A stretch of 64,000 nt of DNA from an uncultured Saprospiraceae bacterium (GCA_937951615.1 CALFBH010000006.1:36326-100325); one strand, 5' to 3'. Numbered from the stretch's first letter, positions 1 to 10,350 are shown. Numbers and translations are program-made. The notes: a model not told the origin generated them from the letters alone.

Positions 1-3000
1 CAGTCCTATTCCTTGAATATCGAGTGTGCTTACGCATCCATTTTCATTAAGACTTACACCATTCCAGGTATCCATCGCTTGCGTCAGATCCCAGGGGATT
101 GACCAATTGGCTCCATCACTGGTATTATACAAAGCGACTAAGGCAATAGAATCATTTTTATGACAGAAAAAATCGGAGATACAAGAGCCTGCGCCTGTAC
201 TACAAAAATCTTCCCAGTTTGCATCAAAATTATTCCCACTATTGATCTTATAGTTGTCGATTTCTGGTATGGCACACCAAGCCTCTAATTCAACAGGATA
301 ACATCCACTTAATTGATTACTACTTATGGACAAATATTGCAAGCTATCTAAATCAGCTAATTCAGCAGGAATACTGCCGGTCAGTTGATTCTGAAGCAGT
401 AATAAATTTTGGAGATTGCTTAAAAGTCCCAATTCTGGTGGAATTTGTCCAGTCAATGCGTTTTCACATAAATTCAAATAGGTCAGGTTGAGCATGATAC
501 CCAATTCTGGCGGAATTTGTCCAACGAGGTTGTTGTCACCCAAATCCAGTTCAACAAGATTGCTTAGACTGCTCAATGCTGCGGGGATAGTACCAGTTAA
601 GGCATTTTCATTAAAATCCAATTTAGTCAGACTACTTAGATTGCCGAGTTCGGGGGGGATGTTTCCGTTTATGCCCTCGTCGCTTAGTTGCAATTCAGTC
701 ACGCAGCCCTCCGAGTTCAGTGTCACGCCATACCAGCTGTCCAATGGCTGTGTTAGGTCCCAGTTGATGGTTGTGTTATTGTGTAAAGCGACGAGTGTAA
801 GCGAGTCTCTTTCCTGGCAGGAAATATTATAGAGACAGGAGCCAAATTCGACAATACAAAAATCTTCCCATGCGGCATCAAAATTATTACCTGCATCTAT
901 ATCCACAAGACTTAATTGCTCACAAAGACTGCTGAGTTCTGGAGCATAACAGCCACTCATTTGATTATTGTATAAAATTAAAACAAAGAGGTTATCTAGT
1001 TCGCTAAACGCTGCTGGAATAGAACCCGTAAACTGATTATCACTTGCTGACAAATAGCTCAAATTACTCAGATTGCTGAGTTCGGCGGGGAGTTCGCCAC
1101 TGAGTTGGTTGCCCTCTAATTGAAGGTAAGCCAGGTTACTCATATTGCCCAATTCAGGCGGGATTATACCTGTAAGGTTATTATTACTCAATTCCAAATA
1201 AAGCAATTCATTGAGGTTGCTGAGTTCTGTTGGAATATTGCCAGCCAGTTGATTTTGTCCTAGCCGTAGATTTGTCAGATAAAATAAATTACCCAATTCA
1301 GCGGGAATACTGCCCGTCAGGTTGTTCTGTCTTAGGTGGAGATTATTCAAATTATTCAGATTGCCCAGTTCTGATGGAATTTCGCCACTCAGTTGATTTT
1401 GTCCTAGCCGTAGATTTGTCAGATAAAATAAATTACCCAATTCTGGAGGAATATTGCCTGTCAGAAAATTTTCATCCAATTCTAAGTTAGTCAGGTAAGT
1501 CAGATTACCCAACTCAGGCGGAATAGTTCCGCCATTCAACTCATCAGACAAACTGATGGAGCTTACACAACCATCGGCATTTAATGTTATGCCATTCCAG
1601 GTGTCCATTGGCTGGCTCAAATCCCAATTGGTGTTAGTAGAATTATTAAAAACGACGAGTGCTAATGAATCATTCGTTCTGCATGCTAAAGCTGGTGCAG
1701 CACAGATTCCTACGCCTACTGCACACCAGGCGGCTTCCGTTTGTTCTACTTCATAAGAATTAGCACCGTAGAGGTCGGTGGCAGCTTGTACTGCTCCTAT
1801 TCGGGCATCTGCATACTGAGAAATCGGGGTGAGATAAACATTCAAATTGCGATAAGCAATAGCCGCTGCCTTTTCCATTCCTATGCCCTCAATATGATAA
1901 GCATTGCCATTATCATTGACGCCGATACCGCCTTCTGAAAGTAAATAAAACCAATAATTTTGCACCCCACTATTGATATGTACCCCTCCATTATCGGCAA
2001 AGCCACTGTACCAATAATTTCCTAAATAAGTGTCGGGTTGTTGCCTGATCATCGTCGGGTCATTGGGATTCATAAGGCTTCTCATGCCATTCTTGGTATT
2101 GTCATTGACAATATCTCCCATGAAAATCCAGTCATTTTCATTTTGGCGACAAGCCGCTTCCACGACTTCTCCAAAAATATCTGAAAAGGATTCATTGAGT
2201 GCGCCTGCTTCATCGCGGTATTGAAGGTCTGCTGAGAAATCGACAATACCATGCGTCATTTCGTGTCCTACAATATCGGGAGAAGAAAAAGAATTGAATG
2301 TAATGCCATCTCCTGCACCATAAGTCATCCAACTGCCGTTCCAAAATGCCTGATTGGTATTTGTGCCATAGCGCACCCAACTTTCTAAAGGCATCCCGTT
2401 ATTGTCGAGGCTGTTTCTATTGTGTGTGTTTAAAAAATACTCGTAAGTTTTTTGTGTTGCCCAAAACACCTCTGTAGCCATAGGGTCATTCATGAAAGAA
2501 CTATTTGTACTGGTCACAGGAATCTGTGGATTGGAATTTGCATAATTTGCATCAAAGACTTGTATGCCTCCTCCGATATTGTTTTTCAAGGTGAAAACAT
2601 TATAGGCAATACAGGCAGTAAAATTACATATTCCGGAGTAATTGGTATTGCCAGTAGCGGGTACGTCTGTACAATTATGGATTTTTTCTCTGCTGGATAA
2701 TATGTCCCCCGTATGCGCATCCACATAGACAATTTGACGGGTCAGTGGTGTGATTGCATAAATGTCAAATTTATATGCCAGGTGAGGATTTGCAACTTTT
2801 TTATCAAAACCAGAGTCAATAATAACAAGTTTGCCCGATGGATAAAAAGTGGCATTGGATTTTTTTTCAATGGTTTTTAACTTATTTTCGTAGTTTACAT
2901 CATTCCAGGCATATTGCGTGGCATTGATGTTTTGAAGGGCAGCCTGCAAAGCAATTGACTCATCTATACTGGGATTTGTATTGATATTCAGACCTCGTAT

Positions 3001-3336
3001 AAGTTTGCCATTTGCATGCTGTACACGGGTATCTTTTTCGTGTACCATAAAAATAGCATGCTCTATTGGAATACCCTTATAGGTTTGCTGATAACGATAG
3101 TGGCGGAAACCAAGTTGGTCGGTATCCTCAGACTTCAATAATAAGTCATCGTGTATATCGAGGTCAAGATTTGCTTTATCCTGAGTCAGTTGTTGTACAG
3201 TATATTGCTTCTTGGCATCAAAAGCCCTCCACTCCAGATGTTCTGTTTGTAAAATATCGGCTGGGGTAGGGGAAGGTTGGGCGTAAATTTGGGAGACGAG
3301 CAGGCAATATGCCAGGATTTTGAACGTGGTTTTCAT
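1..3336 (-). CDS. Secreted M4 (thermolysin-like) metallopeptidase with C-terminal leucine-rich repeat modules; 3' end beyond window
   Basis: Continuous minus-strand frame from ATG at 3336 to the window edge; HEMTHG zinc motif at about 2251-2265 (PDIVGHEMTHGIVDFSAD); plant-type LRRs (LTGxIPxELGNLxxLxxLxLxxNxL) in repeated modules each starting DSLALVALYN...TWNGV. Confidence 0.85.
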   Translation of the reverse strand, partial: MKTTFKILAYCLLVSQIYAQPSPTPADILQTEHLEWRAFDAKKQYTVQQLTQDKANLDLDIHDDLLLKSEDTDQLGFRHYRYQQTYKGIPIEHAIFMVHEKDTRVQHANGKLIRGLNINTNPSIDESIALQAALQNINATQYAWNDVNYENKLKTIEKKSNATFYPSGKLVIIDSGFDKKVANPHLAYKFDIYAITPLTRQIVYVDAHTGDILSSREKIHNCTDVPATGNTNYSGICNFTACIAYNVFTLKNNIGGGIQVFDANYANSNPQIPVTSTNSSFMNDPMATEVFWATQKTYEYFLNTHNRNSLDNNGMPLESWVRYGTNTNQAFWNGSWMTYGAGDGITFNSFSSPDIVGHEMTHGIVDFSADLQYRDEAGALNESFSDIFGEVVEAACRQNENDWIFMGDIVNDNTKNGMRSLMNPNDPTMIRQQPDTYLGNYWYSGFADNGGVHINSGVQNYWFYLLSEGGIGVNDNGNAYHIEGIGMEKAAAIAYRNLNVYLTPISQYADARIGAVQAATDLYGANSYEVEQTEAAWCAVGVGICAAPALACRTNDSLALVVFNNSTNTNWDLSQPMDTWNGITLNADGCVSSISLSDELNGGTIPPELGNLTYLTNLELDENFLTGNIPPELGNLFYLTNLRLGQNQLSGEIPSELGNLNNLNNLHLRQNNLTGSIPAELGNLFYLTNLRLGQNQLAGNIPTELSNLNELLYLELSNNNLTGIIPPELGNMSNLAYLQLEGNQLSGELPAELSNLSNLSYLSASDNQFTGSIPAAFSELDNLFVLILYNNQMSGCYAPELSSLCEQLSLVDIDAGNNFDAAWEDFCIVEFGSCLYNISCQERDSLTLVALHNNTTINWDLTQPLDSWYGVTLNSEGCVTELQLSDEGINGNIPPELGNLSSLTKLDFNENALTGTIPAALSSLSNLVELDLGDNNLVGQIPPELGIMLNLTYLNLCENALTGQIPPELGLLSNLQNLLLLQNQLTGSIPAELADLDSLQYLSISSNQLSGCYPVELEAWCAIPEIDNYKINSGNNFDANWEDFCSTGAGSCISDFFCHKNDSIALVALYNTSDGANWSIPWDLTQAMDTWNGVSLNENGCVSTLDIQGIGL
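1246..1443 (-). repeat. Intragenic 144-bp-period duplication inside the LRR coding region (54-nt exact copies at 1246-1299 and 1390-1443)
   Basis: cagttgattttgtcctagccgtagatttgtcagataaaataaattacccaattc occurs twice, offset 144 nt. Confidence 0.9.
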
Positions 3337-3485
3337 ATTTTTATATTGTCAGGTTTAGTGCGAATATTAATAGTTGCTTGTTTCTAGTACAAATTTATGT
3401 AGTATTTTTATCAGTTTCTTACACGATTTTCTTCGGAAGTAAATATAAATATTGAAAAAATAGTTTCACAAAATTCTCATTATAA

Positions 3486-4976
3486 TTGAATTACGGCAAA
3501 AAAAATAAAAAAGAATCTACAGAAAACCATCAATCGCTTTGTGTTGAGCTTTTGAGTGTTTTCTCCGAAAAAGAAGTGAATAATTTGATTCACTTTATAA
3601 ACTGTCGATATTTTAATACAGACCGTTATGTTATTAAGTTATTAGACGTTTTAAAAAAGCAAGTGGTGGGTAGGCGGCAATTTGGAGAAGCTGTAAAAGC
3701 TGATGTTTATGAAAAAGTGTTTACGGATACTGTAAAATCGAAAGGACTGAATGTGATACAAAAGAAGCGACTCGGGGCCAAATTAAATGCACTAACCCGC
3801 TTGACAGAACAGTTTTTAGCGACCGATGCTTTTCGACAACACGAAATATATCAGAATGACCTCCTGCTTCAGGAATTATTGGATAAAAAGCAGTATCAAC
3901 TTTTCAATCGGCATATCAATAAAATGCTAAAGAAACAGGAGACGGATACACAGAAAAATACAGACCATTACGAGCATAACTATAAAATAGAATATAATCG
4001 CCTTAATTATCTGTATCGTAGTGGTAAAATAGTGAATAAGGAAGATAATCTGTCTGAGTTGATTTATCAATTGGATCTTCATTATTTATTGAACAAGTTG
4101 AGCCTTTACATTACTTTATTGTCCATGGAATTATCCACTTCGAAGACTTATGACAAGGCTTCTATGGAGGCTATTACGTCCCTACTTGATTTGCCTCAAT
4201 ATGCAGGACATCCCTTCGTTTCTGTTTGTAGGGCAACCGTAGATTTGATGAAATTCCAAACGGAGGAAGCTTATCATAATTTATTGAAATTATTAGATGT
4301 TCAGGCTTCTTCGATTCCCAAGGCAGAGCTAAATGGTATTTATATTACCATTACCAATTTTTGTGCTCAACAAATAAAAAAAGGTGGATTTGATCATAAT
4401 GAGTTGTTTAACCTCTATCAGATGATGGATAACAGAGGTCTCTTCATTGAGGGGAATTTTATGTCAGAGGTGAGGTTGAAAAATGTTGTAGCCACAGCCT
4501 GTAGGGTAGAAGAATATGAATGGGCAGTGAATTTGGTAGAAAAGTATCGCCCGTTCATTCGTAAACCAGTTCGAGAGAGTGTCTGTCAGCTCAATTTGGG
4601 TATCATTGCTTTTTATCAAAAAGACTATAAGGTCGCGATACATCACTTTATTCGTGTGGACAATGTTAATTTGAATTATGACATCAATTGCAGGATTATG
4701 ATGATGAAGTCCTATTATGAGATAGACGAGGATTATGATGAACGCACGATGCAGATATTTCGTTCTACGGAAAAGTTTTTTAACGAAAATAAAGCGCTGC
4801 CGCAAAAAACGAGGAAGGGCTATAAAAATTTTATTCGCACGCTCATCAATTTATACCGCATTCGCCACCGCGCGACAAAAATGAAGCTGGAGCAAATTAA
4901 TGAAAAATTAGAACAACAGGAGGTGAATAGTGATAAGTACTGGCTGCGGGAAAAGATAATGGAGATTGGTGGGTGA
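3486..4976 (+). CDS. Hypothetical helical (TPR-like) protein
   Basis: 496-aa ORF with TTG start in the ORF track; Leu/Lys-rich helical repeats; no family recognised. Confidence 0.7.
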   Translation: MNYGKKNKKESTENHQSLCVELLSVFSEKEVNNLIHFINCRYFNTDRYVIKLLDVLKKQVVGRRQFGEAVKADVYEKVFTDTVKSKGLNVIQKKRLGAKLNALTRLTEQFLATDAFRQHEIYQNDLLLQELLDKKQYQLFNRHINKMLKKQETDTQKNTDHYEHNYKIEYNRLNYLYRSGKIVNKEDNLSELIYQLDLHYLLNKLSLYITLLSMELSTSKTYDKASMEAITSLLDLPQYAGHPFVSVCRATVDLMKFQTEEAYHNLLKLLDVQASSIPKAELNGIYITITNFCAQQIKKGGFDHNELFNLYQMMDNRGLFIEGNFMSEVRLKNVVATACRVEEYEWAVNLVEKYRPFIRKPVRESVCQLNLGIIAFYQKDYKVAIHHFIRVDNVNLNYDINCRIMMMKSYYEIDEDYDERTMQIFRSTEKFFNENKALPQKTRKGYKNFIRTLINLYRIRHRATKMKLEQINEKLEQQEVNSDKYWLREKIMEIGG

Positions 4977-5044
4977 TTAGGATGGTTTCATTGCTACGCA
5001 AAAAAATCATAATAATAATTTAATAATCATAGCAATAGAGCAAT
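4972..5044. repeat. Short repeat array starting on the stop codon (GGTGATTAGGATGGTTTCATTG ... AGCAATAGAGCAATGC)
   Basis: 22-nt block exactly repeated in inverted orientation at 54943-54964. Confidence 0.7.
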
Positions 5045-5047
5045 GCT

Positions 5048-5893
5048 CTACTGCTGATGAAATTCCACCAGTCGATCCAGTGGATTGCGAATAAAACGCC
5101 CTGGCTTCATGTTCAGTTCTTCCATAAGCTGTATCAGTATGTCCTGAAAATAAAAGGCGACAGAGCCAATATAATGAATGGGCCATTTTTGAGCGTTCTC
5201 ATATTTTGTTACATGGCGAACCAGAAACTCTTCAAAATTTTCTCGCAGCAATTTTTGTATAAAAGGATGTTCTTTATAATCCGTACAAAAACGAGAAAAC
5301 TGTGCCGAATAACGACTCGGCATAGGTTTATGATAAATATTGGAAATCAGTTCGTCTTTTGTTAGTCCGTACTGTTTCTCAAAAGACTTCACTATATCTG
5401 CCGGCATTTCCCGATAAAAATAAGTCTTCAGCAAAGCCCTGCCCAAATGCGCCCCACTTCCCTCATCACCCATGATAAATCCAAGCGAAGGCACACCATC
5501 AACAATATTTCCACCATCATAAGCACAGGAATTTGACCCCGTTCCTAAGATACAGGCAATACCCGGTTTTCGGCCACAAGCCGCCCGCGCAGCAGCCAGC
5601 AAGTCATGGTCAACATTATTGGAAGCTTTCGGAAATACGGCATTCAAGGCATCCCGTACAGTTTTATTTTCGCGTTTTGAAGAACAGCCCGCCCCATAAA
5701 AATGCACTTCACGTATCAGTTGTGGAGCGAATCCCAACTGCGTAAGTAGCGTCTCTTCCAAACTTTTACGTATCTCTGCCGTTTCAAAGTAATGCGGATT
5801 ATATCCTATAGTAGAAAAATCCCGTGCGGATTTAGCGGCATCAATTAACCGCCAACTTGTTTTTGTGGAACCACTATCTGCTATCAGTAACAT
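5048..5893 (-). CDS. BadF/BadG/BcrA/BcrD-type ATPase / N-acetylglucosamine kinase-like protein
   Basis: MLLIADSGSTKTSWRL phosphate-1 motif, GTGSNSCAYDG, GDEGSGAHLGR; internal ATG at 5893 preferred over the ORF-track start. Confidence 0.8.
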   Translation of the reverse strand: MLLIADSGSTKTSWRLIDAAKSARDFSTIGYNPHYFETAEIRKSLEETLLTQLGFAPQLIREVHFYGAGCSSKRENKTVRDALNAVFPKASNNVDHDLLAAARAACGRKPGIACILGTGSNSCAYDGGNIVDGVPSLGFIMGDEGSGAHLGRALLKTYFYREMPADIVKSFEKQYGLTKDELISNIYHKPMPSRYSAQFSRFCTDYKEHPFIQKLLRENFEEFLVRHVTKYENAQKWPIHYIGSVAFYFQDILIQLMEELNMKPGRFIRNPLDRLVEFHQQ

Positions 5894-6000
5894 TTTAATT
5901 CTTATTTTTACGCTTTCAATATAATGATAAATGATAAACGATGAATGATAATGCTTAAAAAGCGACAAAAATACATCATTTCTCGTTACAACATATTACA

Positions 6001-7665
6001 ATGACAACTTCTTCTGAAAAACAACCGACTAAAAAACTAAACACCTGGCTTCCGCTTCTATTCTCGATAGTGGCTGCTATAGGCATCCTAATTGGTTTCA
6101 AATTGCAGGATAGTATCAAACCAACAACTGCAAAACCCTCTGTTTTTCCGATTACAGGAAAACAGGAAGTTGGCAAGATAGAGGAAATATTGCGATTTAT
6201 CGAAGCCAAATACGTCGAAGATGTTGACCAGGAAGAAATAGTCGAAGGCATTATCAACGAAGTGCTACAGGAATTGGATCCACATTCCACTTATATTCCG
6301 GCAGAAGATCTTAAAGGAATCAATGACTCGCTGGAAGGCAGTTTTGATGGTATCGGTGTACAATTCCTGATTATCAATGATACTATTCTGGTCGTTTCTC
6401 CTGTAGCTGGCGGCCCTTCTGAGAACCTGGGTATTCGTGCTGGCGATAAAATTGTAGCCATCAATGATACGAGTGTTGCTGGTATAGGTATTACCAATGC
6501 TGCAATCATGGCAGAACTAAGAGGCGAAAAAGGTTCGGAAGTCAAAGTCGGTATTATGCGTGGCAATAATCCTGAAATCATTCCTTTTACCATCGTTCGG
6601 GATAAAATTCCAGATTATAGCGTAGATGCCAGTTATATGCTCGATGAAGAAACCGGCTATGTCAAAATTGGTCGTTTTAGCGGCACAACTTACGAAGAGT
6701 TCATGAAGGCTATTGAGAAAATGAATGAAGCGGGCATGAAAGATTTGGTGATTGATTTACGACAAAATCCAGGCGGCTATTTGCAGGCAGCCACCAAAAT
6801 AGCCGGGCAGTTATTTGCTGAAAAATTATTGCTCGTTTATACCGAAGGGCGCACACAGCGTCGCAGCGAATACAAATCCACGGGGCGTAATTTTTACGAT
6901 ATTTATGAAGTTGTGGTGCTGATTGACGAAGGTTCTGCTTCTGCCAGCGAAATTCTGGCTGGTGCTGTGCAGGACTCCGACCGAGGCAAAATCATCGGCA
7001 GACGGTCTTTTGGGAAAGGACTGGTACAGGAACAATATAATCTATCTGACGGTTCTGCCCTTCGACTCACTGTAGCGCGATATTATACACCCTCTGGGCG
7101 TTCTATTCAGAAGCCCTATAAAGGAGAAGACAATGCTTATGATAATGATATTGTCAAACGCTATGAAAATGGAGAACTGGAAGATTCTGATAAAGTTCCT
7201 GTCAATGATTCTACACAGTACTATACGAGAGGCGGTCGCGTCGTCTATGCAGGCGGCGGCATCAGCCCAGATATCTTTGTGCCATTAGATACTGTTGTTA
7301 ATAACGCTTATTTTACGAAGAGTTCGCAGTATATCGTGGAGTTTGTCTATGATTATCTGGATGGAAATCGCCAGCAGTATGAGCAATATGAGTCGGCCAA
7401 ATTTTTTGCCAATAGCTATAAAATATCTGACCAACTACTGCGTCAATTCACTGATTTTGTTGCTAAAAAAGGTGTCGAAAAAGACAGTCGACGTTTCAAT
7501 AAATGCAAGTCATTATTGTCCAATCGCATCAAAGCTTATATCGCTCGAGATCTGTTTCAGTCGGAAGGTTTTTACACGGTATTGCATAAAAACGACCGCG
7601 TACTGGAAAAGGCGATGGAAGTCATCAAGAAGGAAGGTAAGGCGAAGCCGCAGGCTTCTTTTTAA
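6001..7665 (+). CDS. S41 family C-terminal processing peptidase
   Basis: PDZ domain; DLRQNPGG, EGSASASEILAGAVQDSDRGKIIGRRSFGKGLVQ catalytic region. Confidence 0.92.
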   Translation: MTTSSEKQPTKKLNTWLPLLFSIVAAIGILIGFKLQDSIKPTTAKPSVFPITGKQEVGKIEEILRFIEAKYVEDVDQEEIVEGIINEVLQELDPHSTYIPAEDLKGINDSLEGSFDGIGVQFLIINDTILVVSPVAGGPSENLGIRAGDKIVAINDTSVAGIGITNAAIMAELRGEKGSEVKVGIMRGNNPEIIPFTIVRDKIPDYSVDASYMLDEETGYVKIGRFSGTTYEEFMKAIEKMNEAGMKDLVIDLRQNPGGYLQAATKIAGQLFAEKLLLVYTEGRTQRRSEYKSTGRNFYDIYEVVVLIDEGSASASEILAGAVQDSDRGKIIGRRSFGKGLVQEQYNLSDGSALRLTVARYYTPSGRSIQKPYKGEDNAYDNDIVKRYENGELEDSDKVPVNDSTQYYTRGGRVVYAGGGISPDIFVPLDTVVNNAYFTKSSQYIVEFVYDYLDGNRQQYEQYESAKFFANSYKISDQLLRQFTDFVAKKGVEKDSRRFNKCKSLLSNRIKAYIARDLFQSEGFYTVLHKNDRVLEKAMEVIKKEGKAKPQASF

Positions 7666-7724
7666 TTACGAATTACGAATGATTCATGTAATTGTCTTGA
7701 TTCGTAATTACACGATTCGTAATT
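7664..7724. repeat. Inverted pair of AATTACG heptamer arrays filling the gap between two convergent stop codons
   Basis: aattacgaattacgaatgattcatg...gattcgtaattacacgattcgtaatt; left arm overlaps the TAA of the S41 peptidase gene. Confidence 0.8.
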
Positions 7725-7726
7725 AA

Positions 7727-8401
7727 CTATTCTCCAAATCCATCCAAAAAATAAATGTAGCCAATCTGAAATCCGAGGACACGATTATTGACAGCCTCAT
7801 AGCCATCGGGTAATTGGCTGTCGGGGAGGTCATTCAGGTCAGATAAACCGAGACTGTACCGAGCTTCTAGGAACAAGGCATTTTCAAAACCAATCCTGAC
7901 CACTGCACCAAAACCTGCATGAATGGACAAATCCAATCGCCGAAGGTCGGCTGTACTGAAGTCTATTTTTTCTTTTAAAATACCGTTGGACGTCTGTGTT
8001 TTATCACTGCCAGACAAGAGATAAGCCGCGCCCGGACCAAGCGCAATATAACTCTGAAAATTTTCACTATTGATTAAAGTCGTTTTTCCCAGAAAATTAA
8101 ATTCCAGATAATTGAGGCTGCGCTTAGCGAGCAAATTTCCACTATCGACATAACGCATTCCTTTCTGAGCAAAATTCAATTCTGGTTGCATAGAAAAAAG
8201 TCCACCACCAGAAATGGTATAAAAAATCCCCGCCTGAATGCCGAGGTGTTTGCCCGCTTCTTCCGACGTTCCCATGCTATCCAATTCGTAATTTGGATTA
8301 TAATCCGCAAAATTGAGTCCTGCGCGGAGGCCGTAGCCACTTTGGGCGATTGCCATTATGGGAAGTAGGCAGACAATGATGAGTGTTATGTAGTTTTTCA
8401 T
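7727..8401 (-). CDS. Outer-membrane beta-barrel protein (PorT-like)
   Basis: Signal peptide MKNYITLIIVCLLPIMAIAQ; GLRAGLNFADYN...; C-terminal FQIGYIYFLDGFGE; start set at ATG 8401. Confidence 0.75.
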   Translation of the reverse strand: MKNYITLIIVCLLPIMAIAQSGYGLRAGLNFADYNPNYELDSMGTSEEAGKHLGIQAGIFYTISGGGLFSMQPELNFAQKGMRYVDSGNLLAKRSLNYLEFNFLGKTTLINSENFQSYIALGPGAAYLLSGSDKTQTSNGILKEKIDFSTADLRRLDLSIHAGFGAVVRIGFENALFLEARYSLGLSDLNDLPDSQLPDGYEAVNNRVLGFQIGYIYFLDGFGE

Positions 8402-8467
8402 AGAAAAATTTAAAACCAACGTACCAGTGACTTATTGATTTTTAAAAATTAACCGCCTATTTTTGCA

Positions 8468-8540
8468 CGTAGGACTGAAGTCCTACGCTTTTGTGAAACA
8501 CACGTAATTGTTCGCAAAAGCGGTGGGTTTCAACCCACCG
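8468..8540. repeat. Three abutting hairpins (two GAA-core palindromes flanking a CTTTTGTGAA/TTCGCAAAAG stem)
   Basis: CGTAGGACTgaAGTCCTACG (8468-8487), CTTTTGTGAA...TTCGCAAAAG (8488-8520), CGGTGGGTTtcAACCCACCG (8521-8540). Confidence 0.8.
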
Positions 8541-8701
8541 TGTGTATAAATTTCAAAGGCTATTGATAGCTTAGCGAATTTGGATAAGCAAAACATTTAA
8601 TGTATTTTTACTTGTGCAATAACTTCAAAGACAGACTACAAGATTAAAAAACCCTTGAAGTCCAAATTTGAAACAATTATAAACTATTTCAACCAAAAAT
8701 C

Positions 8702-9298
8702 ATGCAAAACATTCAATTTCCTGTAAAATTTCAATTTAAAATTTCTTCGCTTGCCAATGATTTCACAGCAACTGATGCCAGTGGAAGATCCCTTGCTTAT
8801 GTACGGCAAAAAATGTTCAAACTCAAAGAAGACATCCAGATTTATAACGACGAATCAAAAACAAAAGTCAATTACAGCATCAAGGCCGACAGGTGGCTGG
8901 ACTTTTCCGCAGCGTATGCTTTTTTTGATGAAAATGAAAAAGAATTTGGCAAGATTGTTCGCAAAGGCTGGCGGTCTATCTGGAAAGCAGAATACCAGAT
9001 TATTGATCAATTCCAAAAAGAACAATACACCATCAGCGAGGAAAATGGCTGGACGAAAGTCTTTGATTCTCTATTAGGGCAAATTCCGGTTATTAGCATG
9101 TTTACGGGCTACCTCTTTAATCCTTCTTATATCGTCAGCACGCCCGACCAACAGCCTATCGTCCGACTCAAAAAAATGCCTTCCTTTTTTGGAAGAGATT
9201 TTGAACTAGAAAAAATCGGCACAATGGATTCGGATGATGATGACCGAATTATGCTTGGGCTGATGATGATGATTTTGTTGGAAAGGCGGAGAGGGTGA
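8702..9298 (+). CDS. LURP-one/phospholipid-scramblase-like (Tubby C-terminal-like) protein, tentative
   Basis: 198-aa ORF; pattern FPVKFQFKISSLANDFTATDASGRSLAYVRQKMFKLKEDIQIY...NPSYIVSTPDQQPIVRLKKMPSFFGRDFELEKIG. Confidence 0.55.
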   Translation: MQNIQFPVKFQFKISSLANDFTATDASGRSLAYVRQKMFKLKEDIQIYNDESKTKVNYSIKADRWLDFSAAYAFFDENEKEFGKIVRKGWRSIWKAEYQIIDQFQKEQYTISEENGWTKVFDSLLGQIPVISMFTGYLFNPSYIVSTPDQQPIVRLKKMPSFFGRDFELEKIGTMDSDDDDRIMLGLMMMILLERRRG

Positions 9299-9449
9299 AT
9301 TAATAGAAGAGAGACCGCTTCGCTGAGGGAAGAGAGAAGAGGGATTTTTGCTTCTTTATAACGTGTTTAAGGCTACCCGTCTAACTTTGCCTTAGCAGCC
9401 CTTCAACTAAATTGCTTCGCAAAGTGTCATAGACACGATTTATCTGGTA

Positions 9450-9471
9450 GCCTACGGTTTCAACCGTAGGC
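9450..9471. repeat. 22-nt perfect GAA-core palindrome GCCTACGGTTTCAACCGTAGGC
   Basis: Direct reading; same core architecture as 8468-8540. Confidence 0.8.
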
Positions 9472-9576
9472 GAATGGGACGGCAAAATTATGCAATTGGT
9501 CATACACACATTGATTAAAGTTTAAACACGGTCTAAATTTAAAAGTCTATCTTTCCTACACTGAAATAAGTACCAA

Positions 9577-10350
9577 ATGAAAAAAATAATCATCCAAGGC
9601 ATACAATACGACGAAAAATCATCTTACCAAAGAGGGTCGGCACTCGCGCCTCCATTAATCAGAGAAGCCTTGAATGCTGGCTCGATGAACTTGTTTGCAG
9701 AAGATGGACGCTCCATAGAAAATGCTATGGAAGACAAAGGCGATTTTGAAATTTCGGACTATTTTGACATTGAGCAAATCACAAAAAAACATCTGGATTC
9801 CAATCATAAAATTTTCACCTTGGGTGGCGATCATTCTGTCACCTTTCCCATTATAAAAGCCCATCACGAGCAATATCCAACATTAGACATCCTTCATATT
9901 GATGCCCATGCGGATTTGTATGACGATTTTGAAGGCGACAAATATTCTCATGCCTGTCCGTTTGCCAGGATCATGGAGCATAAATTTGCAGCTAGGTTAG
10001 TTCAGGTCGGCATCAGAACCCTAAACACGCACCAAGCCGAGCAAGCAGATAAATTTGGCGTGGAGATTCATCAAATGAAAGACTTGGATTTGACTCGAAT
10101 TCGGCATTTTGACAATCCTTTGTATATTTCACTTGATATGGATGCCTTTGATCCAGCTTTTGCGCCTGGCGTGTCACACCACGAACCTGGCGGATTATCT
10201 TCCCGACAAGTCATCCAATTAATTCAGAACATAGATGCAGAAGTCATCGGCGCAGACATTGTAGAGTACAATCCCAGCAGAGATGTTCAAAAAATGACTG
10301 CTTTTCTGGCGGCTAAAATGATGAAAGAAATTTTAGCAAAAATGCTATAA
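9577..10350 (+). CDS. speB: Agmatinase/arginase-family ureohydrolase
   Basis: GGDHSVTFPI, HIDAHADLYD, SLDMDAFDPAFAPGVSHHEPGG metal-binding motifs. Confidence 0.8.
   Translation: MKKIIIQGIQYDEKSSYQRGSALAPPLIREALNAGSMNLFAEDGRSIENAMEDKGDFEISDYFDIEQITKKHLDSNHKIFTLGGDHSVTFPIIKAHHEQYPTLDILHIDAHADLYDDFEGDKYSHACPFARIMEHKFAARLVQVGIRTLNTHQAEQADKFGVEIHQMKDLDLTRIRHFDNPLYISLDMDAFDPAFAPGVSHHEPGGLSSRQVIQLIQNIDAEVIGADIVEYNPSRDVQKMTAFLAAKMMKEILAKML

Noticed and set aside
488-3269. Six to seven plus-strand ORFs (e.g. 488-832, 1230-1490, 1556-1756, 2452-2700)
   Set aside because: Antisense to the continuous minus-strand M4-LRR protease frame, which has motifs and extends to the window edge.
7295-7726. 143-aa plus-strand ORF overlapping the end of the S41 peptidase gene in another frame
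   Set aside because: Embedded in a well-supported CDS; extended only by the AATTACG array.
9362-9530. Possible MITE bounded by CGTGTTTAA / TTAAACACG (9-bp inverted ends) around the 9450 palindrome
   Set aside because: Arms too short to distinguish from chance and no second copy in the window; only the palindrome is reported.
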